Numbered from the stretch's first letter, positions 8,174 to 17,418 are shown. The stretch is DNA of 64,000 nt from Conexibacter sp. DBS9H8 (GCF_023330685.1 NZ_CP097128.1:1488001-1552000); one strand, 5' to 3'. The notes: generated by a model from the sequence alone, not told the origin. Numbers and translations are program-made.

Positions 8174-8440
8174 ATGGACGACGCTGAGATTCTCACTCTG
8201 CTGCGACGGCTCGCCCGGCCGCACCCCTCCGGCGGGCAGGTGGTCGAACGGGCGGCGATCATGGCTGCGGGCGTGGACGGGATGGCCGTGATCGACTGGA
8301 TCCTCGACCACGACGGGGTCCCCGAGACGGTCGTCGAACCGGCTCGCAACCGGGGTCTGCACGGTGCGCGGACGACCTCGCCGACCCTCCCCGGGCTGCG
8401 GCGGGCCGCCCGCTACGTGCTCGCCGCCGGAACGCTCTGA
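8174..8440 (+). CDS. Small hypothetical protein (88 aa)
   Basis: An 88-residue protein of no recognised family, predicted mostly helical, without signal peptide or membrane segment. It starts 3 bp after the debranching-enzyme stop. A TAGGGT hexamer at 8161-8166, formed by the last codons of that gene, sits 7 nt before the ATG, so it may also be transcribed from its own leaderless promoter. There is no clear ribosome site beyond GAGAG. It is followed by a converging enolase-family gene. Confidence 0.6.
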   Translation: MDDAEILTLLRRLARPHPSGGQVVERAAIMAAGVDGMAVIDWILDHDGVPETVVEPARNRGLHGARTTSPTLPGLRRAARYVLAAGTL

Positions 8441-8537
8441 GGGCGACGGTCGGGGTGCGCGCTCGGGGACCGGCCCGCGCCGGTGCTGCCCGGCCCATCC
8501 CGGCCCGCGGTCGCTGCGTTCCTCCGGCTGGGCCGGC

Positions 8538-9641
8538 TTAACTGACCGCGTACCGCCTGGCCTCGGCGTCCCGGACACTGAGACCGTGGCCGGCCCGGCC
8601 ACGGTCGGGACGCAGGGTTCCCCCGTCCACGTCGAGGACACCGTCAAAGAGCAGCCGTTCGATCCGTTGATGGTCGTGGAAGTACTCGAGGTGCAGCAGT
8701 GCGGTGAGGGCGGTCCCGGCATGGGCGCTGATCGCCGGCGCGCAGTGCAGCGACAGCGGCCGGTTCGCCGCCGCACACAACGCGTCGATGCGCAGCAGTT
8801 CGGTCAGTCCCCCACAGCGGGTGACGTCGGCCTGGAGCACGTCGACGGCCTCGGCGTCGAGCAGACGCCGGCTGTCAAAGCGGCTCCAGCTGTATTCGCC
8901 GGAGGCGACCGCCATCCCGGCGGGGGCTCGCGCCCGCACGTCGGCGAGCCCGCCCGGATCGTCCTGGGTGACCGGCTCCTCCAGCCACGTCACCGCGAAG
9001 TCGGCGTAACGCTGGGCCCAGTGACGCGCGGCGGCCGGCGTGAAGGCCCCGTTGGCATCGACCATCAACTCGATGTCCGGGCCGATCGCCGTCCGCACGG
9101 CCGCGAGCCGGGCGAGGTCCGCCTCGGGGCGGCGCCCGACCTTCATCTTCACCCGCCCGATCCCCTGGCCGACCCAGCCGGCGAGCTGTTCGGCCGTCTG
9201 CGCCGGCCCGTAGCTGGTGAACCCTCCGGAACCGTAGATCTCGACCGCGTCCCGGACCGCGCCGAGGCTGACGCTGAGCGGGAGGTCGAGCATCCGGGCC
9301 CGGAGATCGTGGAGGGCGATGTCGAGCGCCGCGATCGCGAGCGCGCCGATCCCGCCCTGACCGGCGTTGCGCAGGGCGGCGTGCAGCGCCGCCCACGTCC
9401 GCTGCGGGGTGAGCGGATCGCCGTCGCGGACGATGTCGGCGAGCTCTGCCTCGATCAGCGCCGCGACCGCGGTCGGCCCGTAGGTGTAGCCCAGCCCGGT
9501 GACCGACCCGCAGTCGACCTCGACGACGACGACGGTCGTCGTCGTCCACGCGAAGGTGCCGTCCGACTCGGGGCCGTCGGTCGGCACCCGGAACACTCGG
9601 GTTCGCAGCGCGTCGACCCCGCCCGGTCGCCGTTCAGGCAT
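8538..9641 (-). CDS. Enolase-superfamily sugar-acid dehydratase/racemase (mandelate racemase type)
   Basis: A 367-residue enolase-superfamily enzyme. The KxK base motif is in GRVKMKVG, and metal ligands are seen in MVDANGAF, WLEEPV and SGEYSW. The C-terminal barrel ends with ADVTRCGGLTE and SLHCAPAISAHAG, whose His would be the second base. These are features of mandelate racemase/galactonate dehydratase-like members, which abstract a proton alpha to a carboxylate. It is the last gene of the eight-gene minus-strand operon and overlaps the GMC oxidoreductase gene by 8 bp, so its substrate may be the acid formed by the dehydrogenase. Substrate is inference. Confidence 0.85.
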   Translation of the reverse strand: MPERRPGGVDALRTRVFRVPTDGPESDGTFAWTTTTVVVVEVDCGSVTGLGYTYGPTAVAALIEAELADIVRDGDPLTPQRTWAALHAALRNAGQGGIGALAIAALDIALHDLRARMLDLPLSVSLGAVRDAVEIYGSGGFTSYGPAQTAEQLAGWVGQGIGRVKMKVGRRPEADLARLAAVRTAIGPDIELMVDANGAFTPAAARHWAQRYADFAVTWLEEPVTQDDPGGLADVRARAPAGMAVASGEYSWSRFDSRRLLDAEAVDVLQADVTRCGGLTELLRIDALCAAANRPLSLHCAPAISAHAGTALTALLHLEYFHDHQRIERLLFDGVLDVDGGTLRPDRGRAGHGLSVRDAEARRYAVS

Positions 9642-11325
9642 GACGGGCTCCCGCCGGCCCTGCGGGGTCGACGCGCCGCTGCCCGAGCCGGTCGGCGAGT
9701 CGGGAGGCGAGCGCCATGATCGTCAGGGCCGGGTTGGCCGACCCCTGCGTCGGCATCACACTGCCGTCGCAGATGAACAGGTTCGGGACGTCCCAGGTGC
9801 GGTGGTCGGCGTCGATCACCGACATCTCGGGGTCCGTTCCCATCCGGCAGCCACCGACGAGGTGGGCGTAGCGGTCGATGCTGAGGGTGTCCTGGGCGCC
9901 GGCGGCCTCCCACAGGCGCGTCAGCACCTCCTTGCCGTAGGCGATGTTCGCCCGGTCGTTCTCACACTGGCTGTAGGACATGTGTGCGACCGGCAGCCCA
10001 TGGCGATCGGTCTCCTCCGCAAGCGTCACCCGGTTCTCGGGTTGCGGCAGCAGCTCACAGAGCAGGCCGAGCGTCGTCCAGTGGGCGTAGTCGCGCATGT
10101 ATTCACGCAGGGCATGTCCCCAGTGCCCGTCGGCGAGGACGTGCTCGGCCCAGGCGATCGGCAGCGGCCCGACCGTCTGGATCGAGAACCCGCGAGCAAA
10201 GCCACGGCTGACGTCGGTCTCATAGAAGTCCTCGGAGCAGATCTCCGGCGGAGGCGCCTTGTACTGGTGCACCGTCTCGGGGAAGCGACCCGCGACCTGG
10301 GGGGCGCCCTGGACCATCACGTAGCGCCCGACCTGGTCATGACGGTTGGCCAGGCCGTCCGGGAAGCCCGGGCCGGCGGAGTTCAACAGCAGCCGCGGCG
10401 TCTCGATCGAATAACCGGCGACGACCACAATCGCGGCCCGCTGGTGGTGCTCGACCCCGTTGTGGATGTAGGCGACCCCGCGGCAGCGGCCGCGCTCATC
10501 CAGCTCGATCCGGGTCACATGGCTGTCAGCTCGGACCTCGACTCCATGGGCGATCGCATCGGGGAGGTGGGTGACGAGCGGGGAGGCCTTCGCATTGACC
10601 TTGCACCCCTGCAGGCAGAAACCCCGGTAGATGCAGTGGGGGCGGTTGCCGAACACGCCGTTGGTGATCGCGACCGGGCCGACCCGCATCCGGACGCCGA
10701 TCCGTCGCGCTCCCTCCCAGGCCACCTCGGCCGCCCCCGAGATCGGGTGGGCGGCGTGCGGATAGGTGTGCGGGTCACCCCAGGGCCAGTCCTGTCCGGC
10801 CACCGGCAGCTCCCGCTCGACCCGCTCGTAGTGGGGTTTGAGGTCCTCGTAGCCGATCGGCCAGTCAGCCCCGACCCCGTCGCGGCTGAAGGTGGAGAAG
10901 TCCGAGGGGTGGAACCGGGGGGTGTAGCCCGCATAGTGGATCATCGATCCGCCGACCCCGTGCCCGGAATTGTTCTTGCCCAGCTCCACCGGGTCGTGGC
11001 CGCCGATCACCCGTGGAGCGTTCCAGTACAGGTGGTGTTGGGCGGCCTCGTCAGAGGCCCAGTCCCGGTCGGGATCCCAGAACGGTCCCGACTCGAGGAC
11101 GACGATCCGCCACCCCCGCCGGGCGAGCCTCTGGGCGAGGGTGCCACCGCCGGCGCCCGCTCCGACGATCACCATGTCCACTTCGTCGGCGTCCCGGTAG
11201 CGCGACATCGACTCCAGCCCGGGGATACCGCGCCGGTGAGGGTCGAGCAACCACGCGGAGTCGTTGTCGTGTGGGACGGGGGCGCCCTTGATCAGCCGGC
11301 GCCCCAGCGCCGGACGGGGGCTCAC
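9634..11325 (-). CDS. GMC-family FAD dehydrogenase, large subunit
   Basis: A 563-residue glucose-methanol-choline oxidoreductase. The FAD Rossmann motif is DMVIVGAGAGGGTLAQRLA; GMC signatures include HGVGGSMIHYAGYTPR and the C-terminal SANPALTIMALASRLAD. The CX5CX3C triad in CIYRGFCLQGC resembles the cysteines proposed to bind a 3Fe-4S cluster in bacterial FAD-dependent glucose dehydrogenase. Together with the adjacent subunit-3-like gene it should form a two-subunit sugar or gluconate dehydrogenase. No cytochrome c (CXXCH) gene is nearby to accept electrons. The GTG start overlaps the preceding gene stop (GTGA). Confidence 0.88.
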   Translation of the reverse strand: MSPRPALGRRLIKGAPVPHDNDSAWLLDPHRRGIPGLESMSRYRDADEVDMVIVGAGAGGGTLAQRLARRGWRIVVLESGPFWDPDRDWASDEAAQHHLYWNAPRVIGGHDPVELGKNNSGHGVGGSMIHYAGYTPRFHPSDFSTFSRDGVGADWPIGYEDLKPHYERVERELPVAGQDWPWGDPHTYPHAAHPISGAAEVAWEGARRIGVRMRVGPVAITNGVFGNRPHCIYRGFCLQGCKVNAKASPLVTHLPDAIAHGVEVRADSHVTRIELDERGRCRGVAYIHNGVEHHQRAAIVVVAGYSIETPRLLLNSAGPGFPDGLANRHDQVGRYVMVQGAPQVAGRFPETVHQYKAPPPEICSEDFYETDVSRGFARGFSIQTVGPLPIAWAEHVLADGHWGHALREYMRDYAHWTTLGLLCELLPQPENRVTLAEETDRHGLPVAHMSYSQCENDRANIAYGKEVLTRLWEAAGAQDTLSIDRYAHLVGGCRMGTDPEMSVIDADHRTWDVPNLFICDGSVMPTQGSANPALTIMALASRLADRLGQRRVDPAGPAGARHA

Positions 11326-12020
11326 GCCCGCTCCCGCAGGTCACGGACGGGGTCCAGGCCGAAGGCCTCACGCGGCTCCCCCGGATCGACGCCCGTCGGT
11401 CCCATGTTGCGGCGCATGTAGCCGCGCGGATAGGCGGGACCCCGGAAGCCGATCTCGTTGAACGCCCACGGGTGGGAGTAGAACGCCGCCAAGGCGCCCC
11501 GCATCACCACCCCCCAGGCACGTGAGACGTCGAGATTCTTCCAGACGAGGTCCCCCTCCGCGAACCGCGCGACGACCTCACGGCGGGCGTCTGGGTCGAG
11601 GCTGTCAAACCCGTCGAGGTGAGCCGCCACCCGCCGCCACACCTCAGGGTCGGGGGGCATGTTCTCGTACCGGTAGCCGTCGAGGCGGCCGTCGGCGAGC
11701 TTGGCATCGATCATCTCGAGCACGGGGATCCGCGGGTCGTCGTCCTGGGCGAGCACGACGTCGAGGAACGCCCGCAGCGTGCGCTGCTCCCCGGCGGTGA
11801 AGAACCGGCAGGCGGGGACCGCCTCGACACGGTCGACGAGTGCCCGACGGGTCACCTCATCCCAGTGGCGCCGGCCGGCCATCACGTCGAAGTCGGGGTA
11901 GCGGCCGTGCATCTGTGGGGTGATCCCGACCCGCTGGCGGGGGAGACCGCGGGGGTCGGGTGGGTCCCCGTGACGACGGTGATGGGGGAGATGGTCGGCT
12001 TCGCGATAGCTGTGGCTCAT
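11322..12020 (-). CDS. Gluconate 2-dehydrogenase subunit 3-like protein
   Basis: A 232-residue protein matching the small (gamma) subunit family of gluconate/glucose dehydrogenases, which helps fold and export the GMC large subunit. The family part begins around residue 70 (FFTAGEQRTLRAFLDVVLAQDD) and continues to FNEIGFRGPAYPRGY. I see no twin-arginine or other signal peptide in the His/Arg-rich N-terminus, so the complex may be cytoplasmic or use another route. The ATG at 12020 overlaps the stop of the membrane-protein gene (ATGA). Its direct coupling with the GMC gene supports one complex. Confidence 0.82.
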   Translation of the reverse strand: MSHSYREADHLPHHRRHGDPPDPRGLPRQRVGITPQMHGRYPDFDVMAGRRHWDEVTRRALVDRVEAVPACRFFTAGEQRTLRAFLDVVLAQDDDPRIPVLEMIDAKLADGRLDGYRYENMPPDPEVWRRVAAHLDGFDSLDPDARREVVARFAEGDLVWKNLDVSRAWGVVMRGALAAFYSHPWAFNEIGFRGPAYPRGYMRRNMGPTGVDPGEPREAFGLDPVRDLRERA

Positions 12021-12439
12021 GCGTCGCCCTCCCGGCGGCTGAGGCTCGCCATGATCCCGATCGCGCCGACCATCGCCAGGGATCCCGGGGCGAACGCCGG
12101 TGGGCCCATCACGAGGTTGTAGCTCGCCTCGGCAAACCCACCCGGCTTGCGGGCGACTCCGCGGAGGTGGAAGTACACACCGGCGAGCCCGTCGATGAGA
12201 AACAGCGCTGACAGCGCAGGCAACACGGTGTGCGCGGCCCGCTCCGAACGCACGCCCGCCAGACCGGCGGCAGTGAGCGCGGGGGAGAGGGCGACCGGTG
12301 TCCACATCCACTTGTTGCCGAACGAGCCCCCGTAGTGGTTGATGTAGATCTCCGCCCCGAGCGGAAGCGCGCTCGCCGCGGTCGCCGCGCTCAGCAGCTT
12401 CTGGGTCCGGCCGCAGCGGAGATTGGCGAGAACGCTCAT
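12017..12439 (-). CDS. Small membrane protein of the sugar-oxidation operon
   Basis: A 140-residue protein with three or four likely membrane segments (around residues 15-32, 45-62, 70-92 and 115-133). I do not recognise the family and see no haem-binding CXXCH or quinone motif. It overlaps its neighbours by 4 bp on both sides, between the ThDP enzyme and the dehydrogenase small subunit. It could be the membrane anchor or electron-transfer partner that replaces the usual cytochrome c subunit; that is inference from position. Confidence 0.65.
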   Translation of the reverse strand: MSVLANLRCGRTQKLLSAATAASALPLGAEIYINHYGGSFGNKWMWTPVALSPALTAAGLAGVRSERAAHTVLPALSALFLIDGLAGVYFHLRGVARKPGGFAEASYNLVMGPPAFAPGSLAMVGAIGIMASLSRREGDA

Positions 12440-14217
12440 CGGTTGGTGAACTCGACGAGCTTGCCCTTCAGGGCCTGGCGCACCATCTGCGCGGACGCCG
12501 GGTCGCGGCGGGCGAGCGCGCTGGCCATTCCCTTCGCCTGCTCAAAGCGGATGTGCGGGGGCAGTGGCGGCACCTCCGGGTCGGTGATGAACTCGAGCAG
12601 CGCGGGCCGACCGGCGCTGAGCCCACGATCCCACGCCTCCCCGACCGCCTCGGGCGAGTCGACCCGGATCCCCTCCAGGCCGAGCAGCCGGGCATACCCG
12701 GCGTAGTCGAAATCGGGCAGCTGCTGGGAGACCGCAAGCCGGGGATCCCCTGACATCACCCGCTGTTCCCAGGTCACCTGGTTGAGATCGTTGTTATGCA
12801 GGACGCAGACGACGAACGTCGGGTTGGTCCAGCGGTCCTGATAGCGGGCGACGTCGATGAGACTGTTGATCCCGACCATCTGCATCGCCCCGTCGCCGAT
12901 CGCGGCGATCACCGGCCGGTCCGGATGGGCGAACTTGGCCGCGACACCGTAGGGGACGGCCGGGCACATCGTCGCCAGGGTCCCCGACAGCGCGCACATC
13001 ATGTCTTGGCGCACCTTGACGTGGCGTGCCCACCAGTTCGTCGCCGACCCCGAGTCGGAGGTGAGGATGGCCCGGTCGGGCAACCGCTCCGACAGTTCGT
13101 GAAAGACCCGCTGGGGATTGAGCGGGTCCGCGCTCTGGTGGGCTCGATCCGCGAGGATCTCCCACCAGCGTCGGACGCCCGTCTCGATGTCCGCCCGCCA
13201 GGCCCGGTCAGTGGTGGGCTGCAGGCGCGGAAGGAGCTCGGTCAGGGTCGCCGCCGCGTCCCCGACGAGGCAGACCTCCGTCGGATAGCGCATCCCGATC
13301 AGCCGACCGTCGATGTCGATCTGGACGCACCGCGCCTGGCCGGGCTCGGGCAGCCATTCCGCGTAGGGGAAGTTGGTCCCGACCATCAGCAGCGTGTCGG
13401 CGCCCTCCATCATGTCGTAGGATGGCTTGGTCCCCAACAGGCCGATGCCGCCGGTCACGAAGGGCAGGTCATCAGGAAGGGCGGCCTTTCCGTTGAGCGC
13501 CTTGGCGACCCCGGCGCCGAGCCGGTCGGCGACGGCGAGCACCTGCGCCGCGGCGCCGATTGCGCCCTGTCCGATCAGCATCGCCACCCGCTCGCCGGCG
13601 TTGAGGACCTCGGCGGCACGGTCGAGGTCCGTTGCGGCCGGCACTGCCCGGGGTGCGCTGTAGCCGACGCTCGAATACACCGCCCCGTGGCTGCGGGGCG
13701 GTTCCTCGAAGGGAAGCTCCTGAACGTCGTTGGGGACGATGATCGCCGTCACAGACCGGGATGCCGCCGCCACCCGCAGGGCACGGTCGATCAGCAGATC
13801 GGTCTGGGAGGGCACGTTGAGGACCTGCACGAACTCGCGGGCGACGTCCTTGTACAGGCTGATCAGGTCGACCTCCTGCTGGTAGTCGGCACCGAGTGAT
13901 GAGCGGGCCTGCTGTCCGATGATCGCCACGACGGGCTGGTGGTCGAGGCGGGCGTCGTAGAGCCCGTTGAGGAGGTGGATCGCCCCGGGGCCTGAGGTGG
14001 CCATGCAGACGCCCGTCTCGCCGGTGAACTTCGCGTGCGCGCAGGCCTGGAAGGAGGCGAGTTCCTCATGCCGGGTCTGGATGAACTCCAGTTCGTCTCC
14101 GACGGCGTGAAAGCCGCCGAGGATGCCATTGATGCCATCCCCCGGGTACCCGTAGACCCGCGGGATGCCCCACGCGATGAGGCGGCGCAGGATTCGTTCG
14201 CCGACGGTCTGGCTCAT
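12436..14217 (-). CDS. ThDP-dependent pyruvate oxidase/decarboxylase-like enzyme
   Basis: A 593-residue thiamine-diphosphate enzyme of the PoxB/acetolactate-synthase superfamily. The N-terminal PYR domain has the catalytic glutamate in RHEELASFQACAHAKFTG; the central domain binds a nucleotide or FAD; the C-terminal domain has the GDG...NN cofactor motif (GDGAMQMVGIN to LHNNDLNQ). The start at 14217 has AAAGGA just upstream, and the first codons overlap the GH15 stop. A pyruvate:quinone oxidoreductase or related 2-oxoacid decarboxylase is likely. The C-terminus lacks an obvious E. coli PoxB-type lipid-binding helix. Confidence 0.85.
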   Translation of the reverse strand: MSQTVGERILRRLIAWGIPRVYGYPGDGINGILGGFHAVGDELEFIQTRHEELASFQACAHAKFTGETGVCMATSGPGAIHLLNGLYDARLDHQPVVAIIGQQARSSLGADYQQEVDLISLYKDVAREFVQVLNVPSQTDLLIDRALRVAAASRSVTAIIVPNDVQELPFEEPPRSHGAVYSSVGYSAPRAVPAATDLDRAAEVLNAGERVAMLIGQGAIGAAAQVLAVADRLGAGVAKALNGKAALPDDLPFVTGGIGLLGTKPSYDMMEGADTLLMVGTNFPYAEWLPEPGQARCVQIDIDGRLIGMRYPTEVCLVGDAAATLTELLPRLQPTTDRAWRADIETGVRRWWEILADRAHQSADPLNPQRVFHELSERLPDRAILTSDSGSATNWWARHVKVRQDMMCALSGTLATMCPAVPYGVAAKFAHPDRPVIAAIGDGAMQMVGINSLIDVARYQDRWTNPTFVVCVLHNNDLNQVTWEQRVMSGDPRLAVSQQLPDFDYAGYARLLGLEGIRVDSPEAVGEAWDRGLSAGRPALLEFITDPEVPPLPPHIRFEQAKGMASALARRDPASAQMVRQALKGKLVEFTNR

Positions 14218-15968
14218 GTTGGATCCTTTTCGTTGGGGGCGGGGTCGGCGCCGCGGAGGGACGCCGCGCACTCGAGCAGGAGCGCATGGACGAAGGCTTG
14301 GGGCAGATTGCCGCGCAACTGGCGCTGGGTGACGTCGAACTCCTCCGAGAGAAGTCCCGGGGGGCCGCAGGCGCCGCGATTGCGTTCGAACCAGTGAGCG
14401 GCCTCGGCGTGTGCCCCGATCCGGTCGAGGCTGAGGGCCATCGCGAACCCACAGAGCAGGAACGCGCCCTCAGCCTCGCCGAGCGGCCGCGCGTCCGGGC
14501 GGAAGCGGTAGCAGAAGTAGTCATCGCACAACTCGGCGGTGACGGCGTCGAGGGTTCGCATCGCCCGCGGGTCATCGGCCGGGGTGGCTCCGCGCAACGC
14601 GGCGAACAGCAGCGCCCCGTCCACGCGTGGGTCATCCGGCGCGCGCTGCCAGTGACCGTGGGGGGTGAGGGCGTCGGAGGTGTCGGCGAGTATCCGCTCG
14701 GCGAGCCCCAGCCACGCGCCGGCCCGCGCTCCGGCGTTCGGGGCGGCCGCGACGCGACGCAACCCCGCGACGCAGATGAGCCGGCTGTGGGTCCAATGGG
14801 CGGGCTCGAGTTCCCAGATCCCGGCGTCGGGCTCGCCGCCACGGGCGGCGATCGCCTCTACCGCGGCCTGCACCGCCCGCCATCCGTCCGCGTCGAGGCG
14901 GTCTCGCTCGTCAGCCGCGGCGAGGCAGAGCAGGCTCTCCCCGAACCCGTCGAGCTGGAACTGGCGGTTGGCGTGATTGCCGAGGAAGTCGGCCCCGCCG
15001 GGATACCCGGGGAGCCCGAGAGCGCTCTCGTCCGGCACCGCGCCGCCGTCGACGGTGTAGGCGGGGGCGAGTCCGGCGCCGTCCTCGAGCAGACGTTCGG
15101 TGAGAAACGCGGTCGCGTCATCGAGCAGGTCATCAGCGCCGGCCCGGGCCGCCGCCTGGCCGCTGATCGCCTGGTCGCGCACCCAGGCGTAGCGGTAATC
15201 GTAGGCCCGGCCGGCGTCAGCGCGCTCGGGCAGTGACATCGTCGCGGCGGCGACCATCCCGCCCCCCGGCGTCGTCAGTCCCCGCAGGACCGCGCGGGCA
15301 TGCCAGGCGTCGCGCTCGCCGAGCGCGACGGCCGGGGGCGGAACCCGCTCGCGCCAGGCGGTCTCGGTTCCTCGCCACGCCTGCGCGGCATCGACCTCAC
15401 CCGCGTCACCGTCGAGACAGAGGATGAGATCGTGACAGCCGCCGGGTTCGAGCACGAACTCGGCGCCGAGTTCGTGCTCGGCGTCGGGGCGTGCGTCCGC
15501 GGCCCCGGCGAGGCTGAAGTGCCGTCGGCCCAGCGATCCGCGCCAGATGCCGTCCTCGCAGCGCAGCTGGGTGGCCCGGCGGCGACCGTAGTCGTGCGCA
15601 AGACCGACGCTGAGGTGGATACGGGCAACTCCCTCAACGGCGATCACCCGCCGCAGGAGGGTCGCCCGGTCGCGCTCGCCCGGGAACACGAGCGCCTCAC
15701 GCGACTCGATGATCCCGTCCTCGGTCACCCAGCGGCTGCGCCAGATCAGCGAGCCCCGCTCGTAGCTCCCGCCCCAGACGTGGCGTCCGACGGGGGTGAT
15801 CGCGAACCGTCCAGCGCCTCCCATCAGGGAGGCGAACACGGCCGGGTCCGACCACCCGGGGAAGCACATCCACGCGATGTCTCCGTGCGGGCCGATCAGC
15901 GCCCCACGGTGCCCGTCGGCGAGCAGCGCGTACTCCCGCAGCACGTGCGGTGCGGGCGGGAGGCTCAT
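14214..15968 (-). CDS. Glycoside hydrolase family 15 (glucoamylase/trehalase-like)
   Basis: A 584-residue GH15 enzyme. The N-terminal beta domain begins REYALLADGHRGALIGPHG and WMCFPGWSDPAVFASL. The catalytic (alpha/alpha)6 barrel shows YRYAWVRDQA, GIWELEPAHWTHSRL with the likely general acid, and GLLSEEFD ... GNLPQAFVHALL with the likely general base. The length is normal for bacterial GH15. It would release glucose (from alpha-glucan or trehalose) in the cytoplasm, since no signal peptide is seen. It overlaps both operon neighbours by 4 bp. Glucose release followed by GMC dehydrogenation is a plausible route. Confidence 0.87.
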   Translation of the reverse strand: MSLPPAPHVLREYALLADGHRGALIGPHGDIAWMCFPGWSDPAVFASLMGGAGRFAITPVGRHVWGGSYERGSLIWRSRWVTEDGIIESREALVFPGERDRATLLRRVIAVEGVARIHLSVGLAHDYGRRRATQLRCEDGIWRGSLGRRHFSLAGAADARPDAEHELGAEFVLEPGGCHDLILCLDGDAGEVDAAQAWRGTETAWRERVPPPAVALGERDAWHARAVLRGLTTPGGGMVAAATMSLPERADAGRAYDYRYAWVRDQAISGQAAARAGADDLLDDATAFLTERLLEDGAGLAPAYTVDGGAVPDESALGLPGYPGGADFLGNHANRQFQLDGFGESLLCLAAADERDRLDADGWRAVQAAVEAIAARGGEPDAGIWELEPAHWTHSRLICVAGLRRVAAAPNAGARAGAWLGLAERILADTSDALTPHGHWQRAPDDPRVDGALLFAALRGATPADDPRAMRTLDAVTAELCDDYFCYRFRPDARPLGEAEGAFLLCGFAMALSLDRIGAHAEAAHWFERNRGACGPPGLLSEEFDVTQRQLRGNLPQAFVHALLLECAASLRGADPAPNEKDPT

Positions 15969-16423
15969 GAGCGCTCCCGGGTGGCGTGCGCGACGGCTGT
16001 CGCGGCCTGCCAGCCGGCGAGAGCGAACCCGGTTGCGCTGAGGCAGTTGAGCAGCGCCAGCCGGCGCGGTGAGACCACGGCGGCGATCCCGAGGGCGGTG
16101 ACGGCGTGGATGCCGTCGACGACCGCGCCCGTGCGCACCGCCGCCGGGGTCGGATACCGCCACAGCAGCGCCGCCTCGATTCCCTGGCGTGCGCCGAGGA
16201 TTCGTGCGAAGCGCAGGCGAGCCCGGTCGGGCTCGGACCGCTTGAGTGCGGCGAGCGGCGGCTCGGGCGCGATCAGCAGCGCCCCGGCGATCGCCGCTCG
16301 GGCGACGGTGAGCCAACGCAGCCCGCCGGGCAGGTCGGCGGCCGGGATCCGTGGTGGCTCGGGCCGGGCGGCGATCCCCCTCCGCGGAGGGGTGAGCCGG
16401 GCCGAGGAGGCTGGGCCGGTCAT
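15965..16423 (-). CDS. Small hypothetical protein, possibly membrane-associated
   Basis: A 152-residue Ala/Arg-rich protein of no recognised family. Two or three hydrophobic stretches (VARAAIAGALLIAPEP, TAVVDGIHAVTALGIAAVV-like region, and CLSATGFALAGWQAATAVA) suggest a small membrane protein. I chose the ATG at 16423, which overlaps the SDR stop in the ATGA arrangement used throughout this operon, over an upstream in-frame start that would add a basic extension inside the SDR gene. Confidence 0.6.
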   Translation of the reverse strand: MTGPASSARLTPPRRGIAARPEPPRIPAADLPGGLRWLTVARAAIAGALLIAPEPPLAALKRSEPDRARLRFARILGARQGIEAALLWRYPTPAAVRTGAVVDGIHAVTALGIAAVVSPRRLALLNCLSATGFALAGWQAATAVAHATRERS

Positions 16424-17418
16424 CGCCGCGCCTGCCGACGGGCGAGAGCGAGGGCGGTGACCCCGGCGGCGACGCCGAGTGCGCCCCGCTGGGTCAACAA
16501 CCACAAGATCGGGTCACGGTGGTGGGCCTGCTCGGAGAACGGCCCGGCGGCCCCGCAGTCGACCTCCTGATCGCGTGGCTCGAACAGGTTTTCACCGAGC
16601 CGCGGCAGGTCGGCGTCGCTCTGTTGCCCGCTGACGCCGCGGCGGGCGAGGTAGAGGTCCGCGAGCCAGGGTGCGAACCGCTCGCCGATGATCGTGTACG
16701 CGGTCGAGACGCCGACCCACAGGTTGCGCCGCGGGTGCTCGGCGAGGAAGGCGATCGCCCGCGCGGGCACCTCCGGGGCGAACACCGGAGCGACCGGCCT
16801 CGGGTGGGCGGGCATTCGGTTGAGGTTCCAGTTGAACTGCGGGGTGTTGAGCCCCGGCAGCTGCACCATGCAGATCCGGACGGCGCTGCGTTCGTGCTTC
16901 AACTCGGTGAGCACCGATTCGGTGAACCCCGTGACGGCGTGCTTGGCGCCGCAGTAGGCCGACTGGAGCGGGATCGACCGGAACGCCATCGCCGAGCCGA
17001 CGTTGATGATCGTGCCGTGGTTGCGGGCGCGCATTCGCGCCAGCGCCGCTCGGGTGCCGTTGACCTGACCGTAGTAGGTGACATCGGTCATTCGGCGGAA
17101 CTCGGCCGGTGTCGTATCCCAGAAGAACGCAAGCGCGCCGGCGAACGCGGCGTTGACCCACACGTCGATCGCCCCCAGCTCGGCCTCCACGCGGTCGGCC
17201 GCCGCCTCAACCGCCGTCTCGTCACTGACGTCGCAGGCGAGCGCGAGCCCGCGGCGGCCGCAGTCCTTCACCTCCGCCACGGCCGCCTCAAGTCCGGCCC
17301 GCCCCCGGGCGAGGACCGCGACGTCATAGCCGCGGTCGGCGAGGGCGCGGACGGTGGCGCGGCCGACACCGGCGCTGCCGCCGGTGACGACGGCGATCTT
17401 CGGGGGAGCTGCCTGCAT
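16420..17418 (-). CDS. Short-chain dehydrogenase/reductase with C-terminal membrane segment
   Basis: A 332-residue classical SDR. The cofactor motif is TGGSAGVG; the catalytic Ser is in NVGSAMAF and the YxxxK pair is YCGAKHA. Past the roughly 260-residue SDR core is a C-terminal extension with a hydrophobic segment (WLLTQRGALGVAAGVTALALA) followed by a basic tail, suggesting anchoring to the inner membrane. It is the first gene of the eight-gene operon; GGAAGG lies about 10 nt before the ATG, and a sigma-B-like promoter is 51-75 bp upstream. NADP use is likely but not certain. Confidence 0.87.
   Translation of the reverse strand: MQAAPPKIAVVTGGSAGVGRATVRALADRGYDVAVLARGRAGLEAAVAEVKDCGRRGLALACDVSDETAVEAAADRVEAELGAIDVWVNAAFAGALAFFWDTTPAEFRRMTDVTYYGQVNGTRAALARMRARNHGTIINVGSAMAFRSIPLQSAYCGAKHAVTGFTESVLTELKHERSAVRICMVQLPGLNTPQFNWNLNRMPAHPRPVAPVFAPEVPARAIAFLAEHPRRNLWVGVSTAYTIIGERFAPWLADLYLARRGVSGQQSDADLPRLGENLFEPRDQEVDCGAAGPFSEQAHHRDPILWLLTQRGALGVAAGVTALALARRQARR

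Noticed and set aside
9499..11421. Long plus-strand open frame opposite the GMC dehydrogenase gene
   Set aside because: No domain, atypical composition, and the minus strand encodes a complete recognised enzyme. High-GC DNA makes such antisense frames common.
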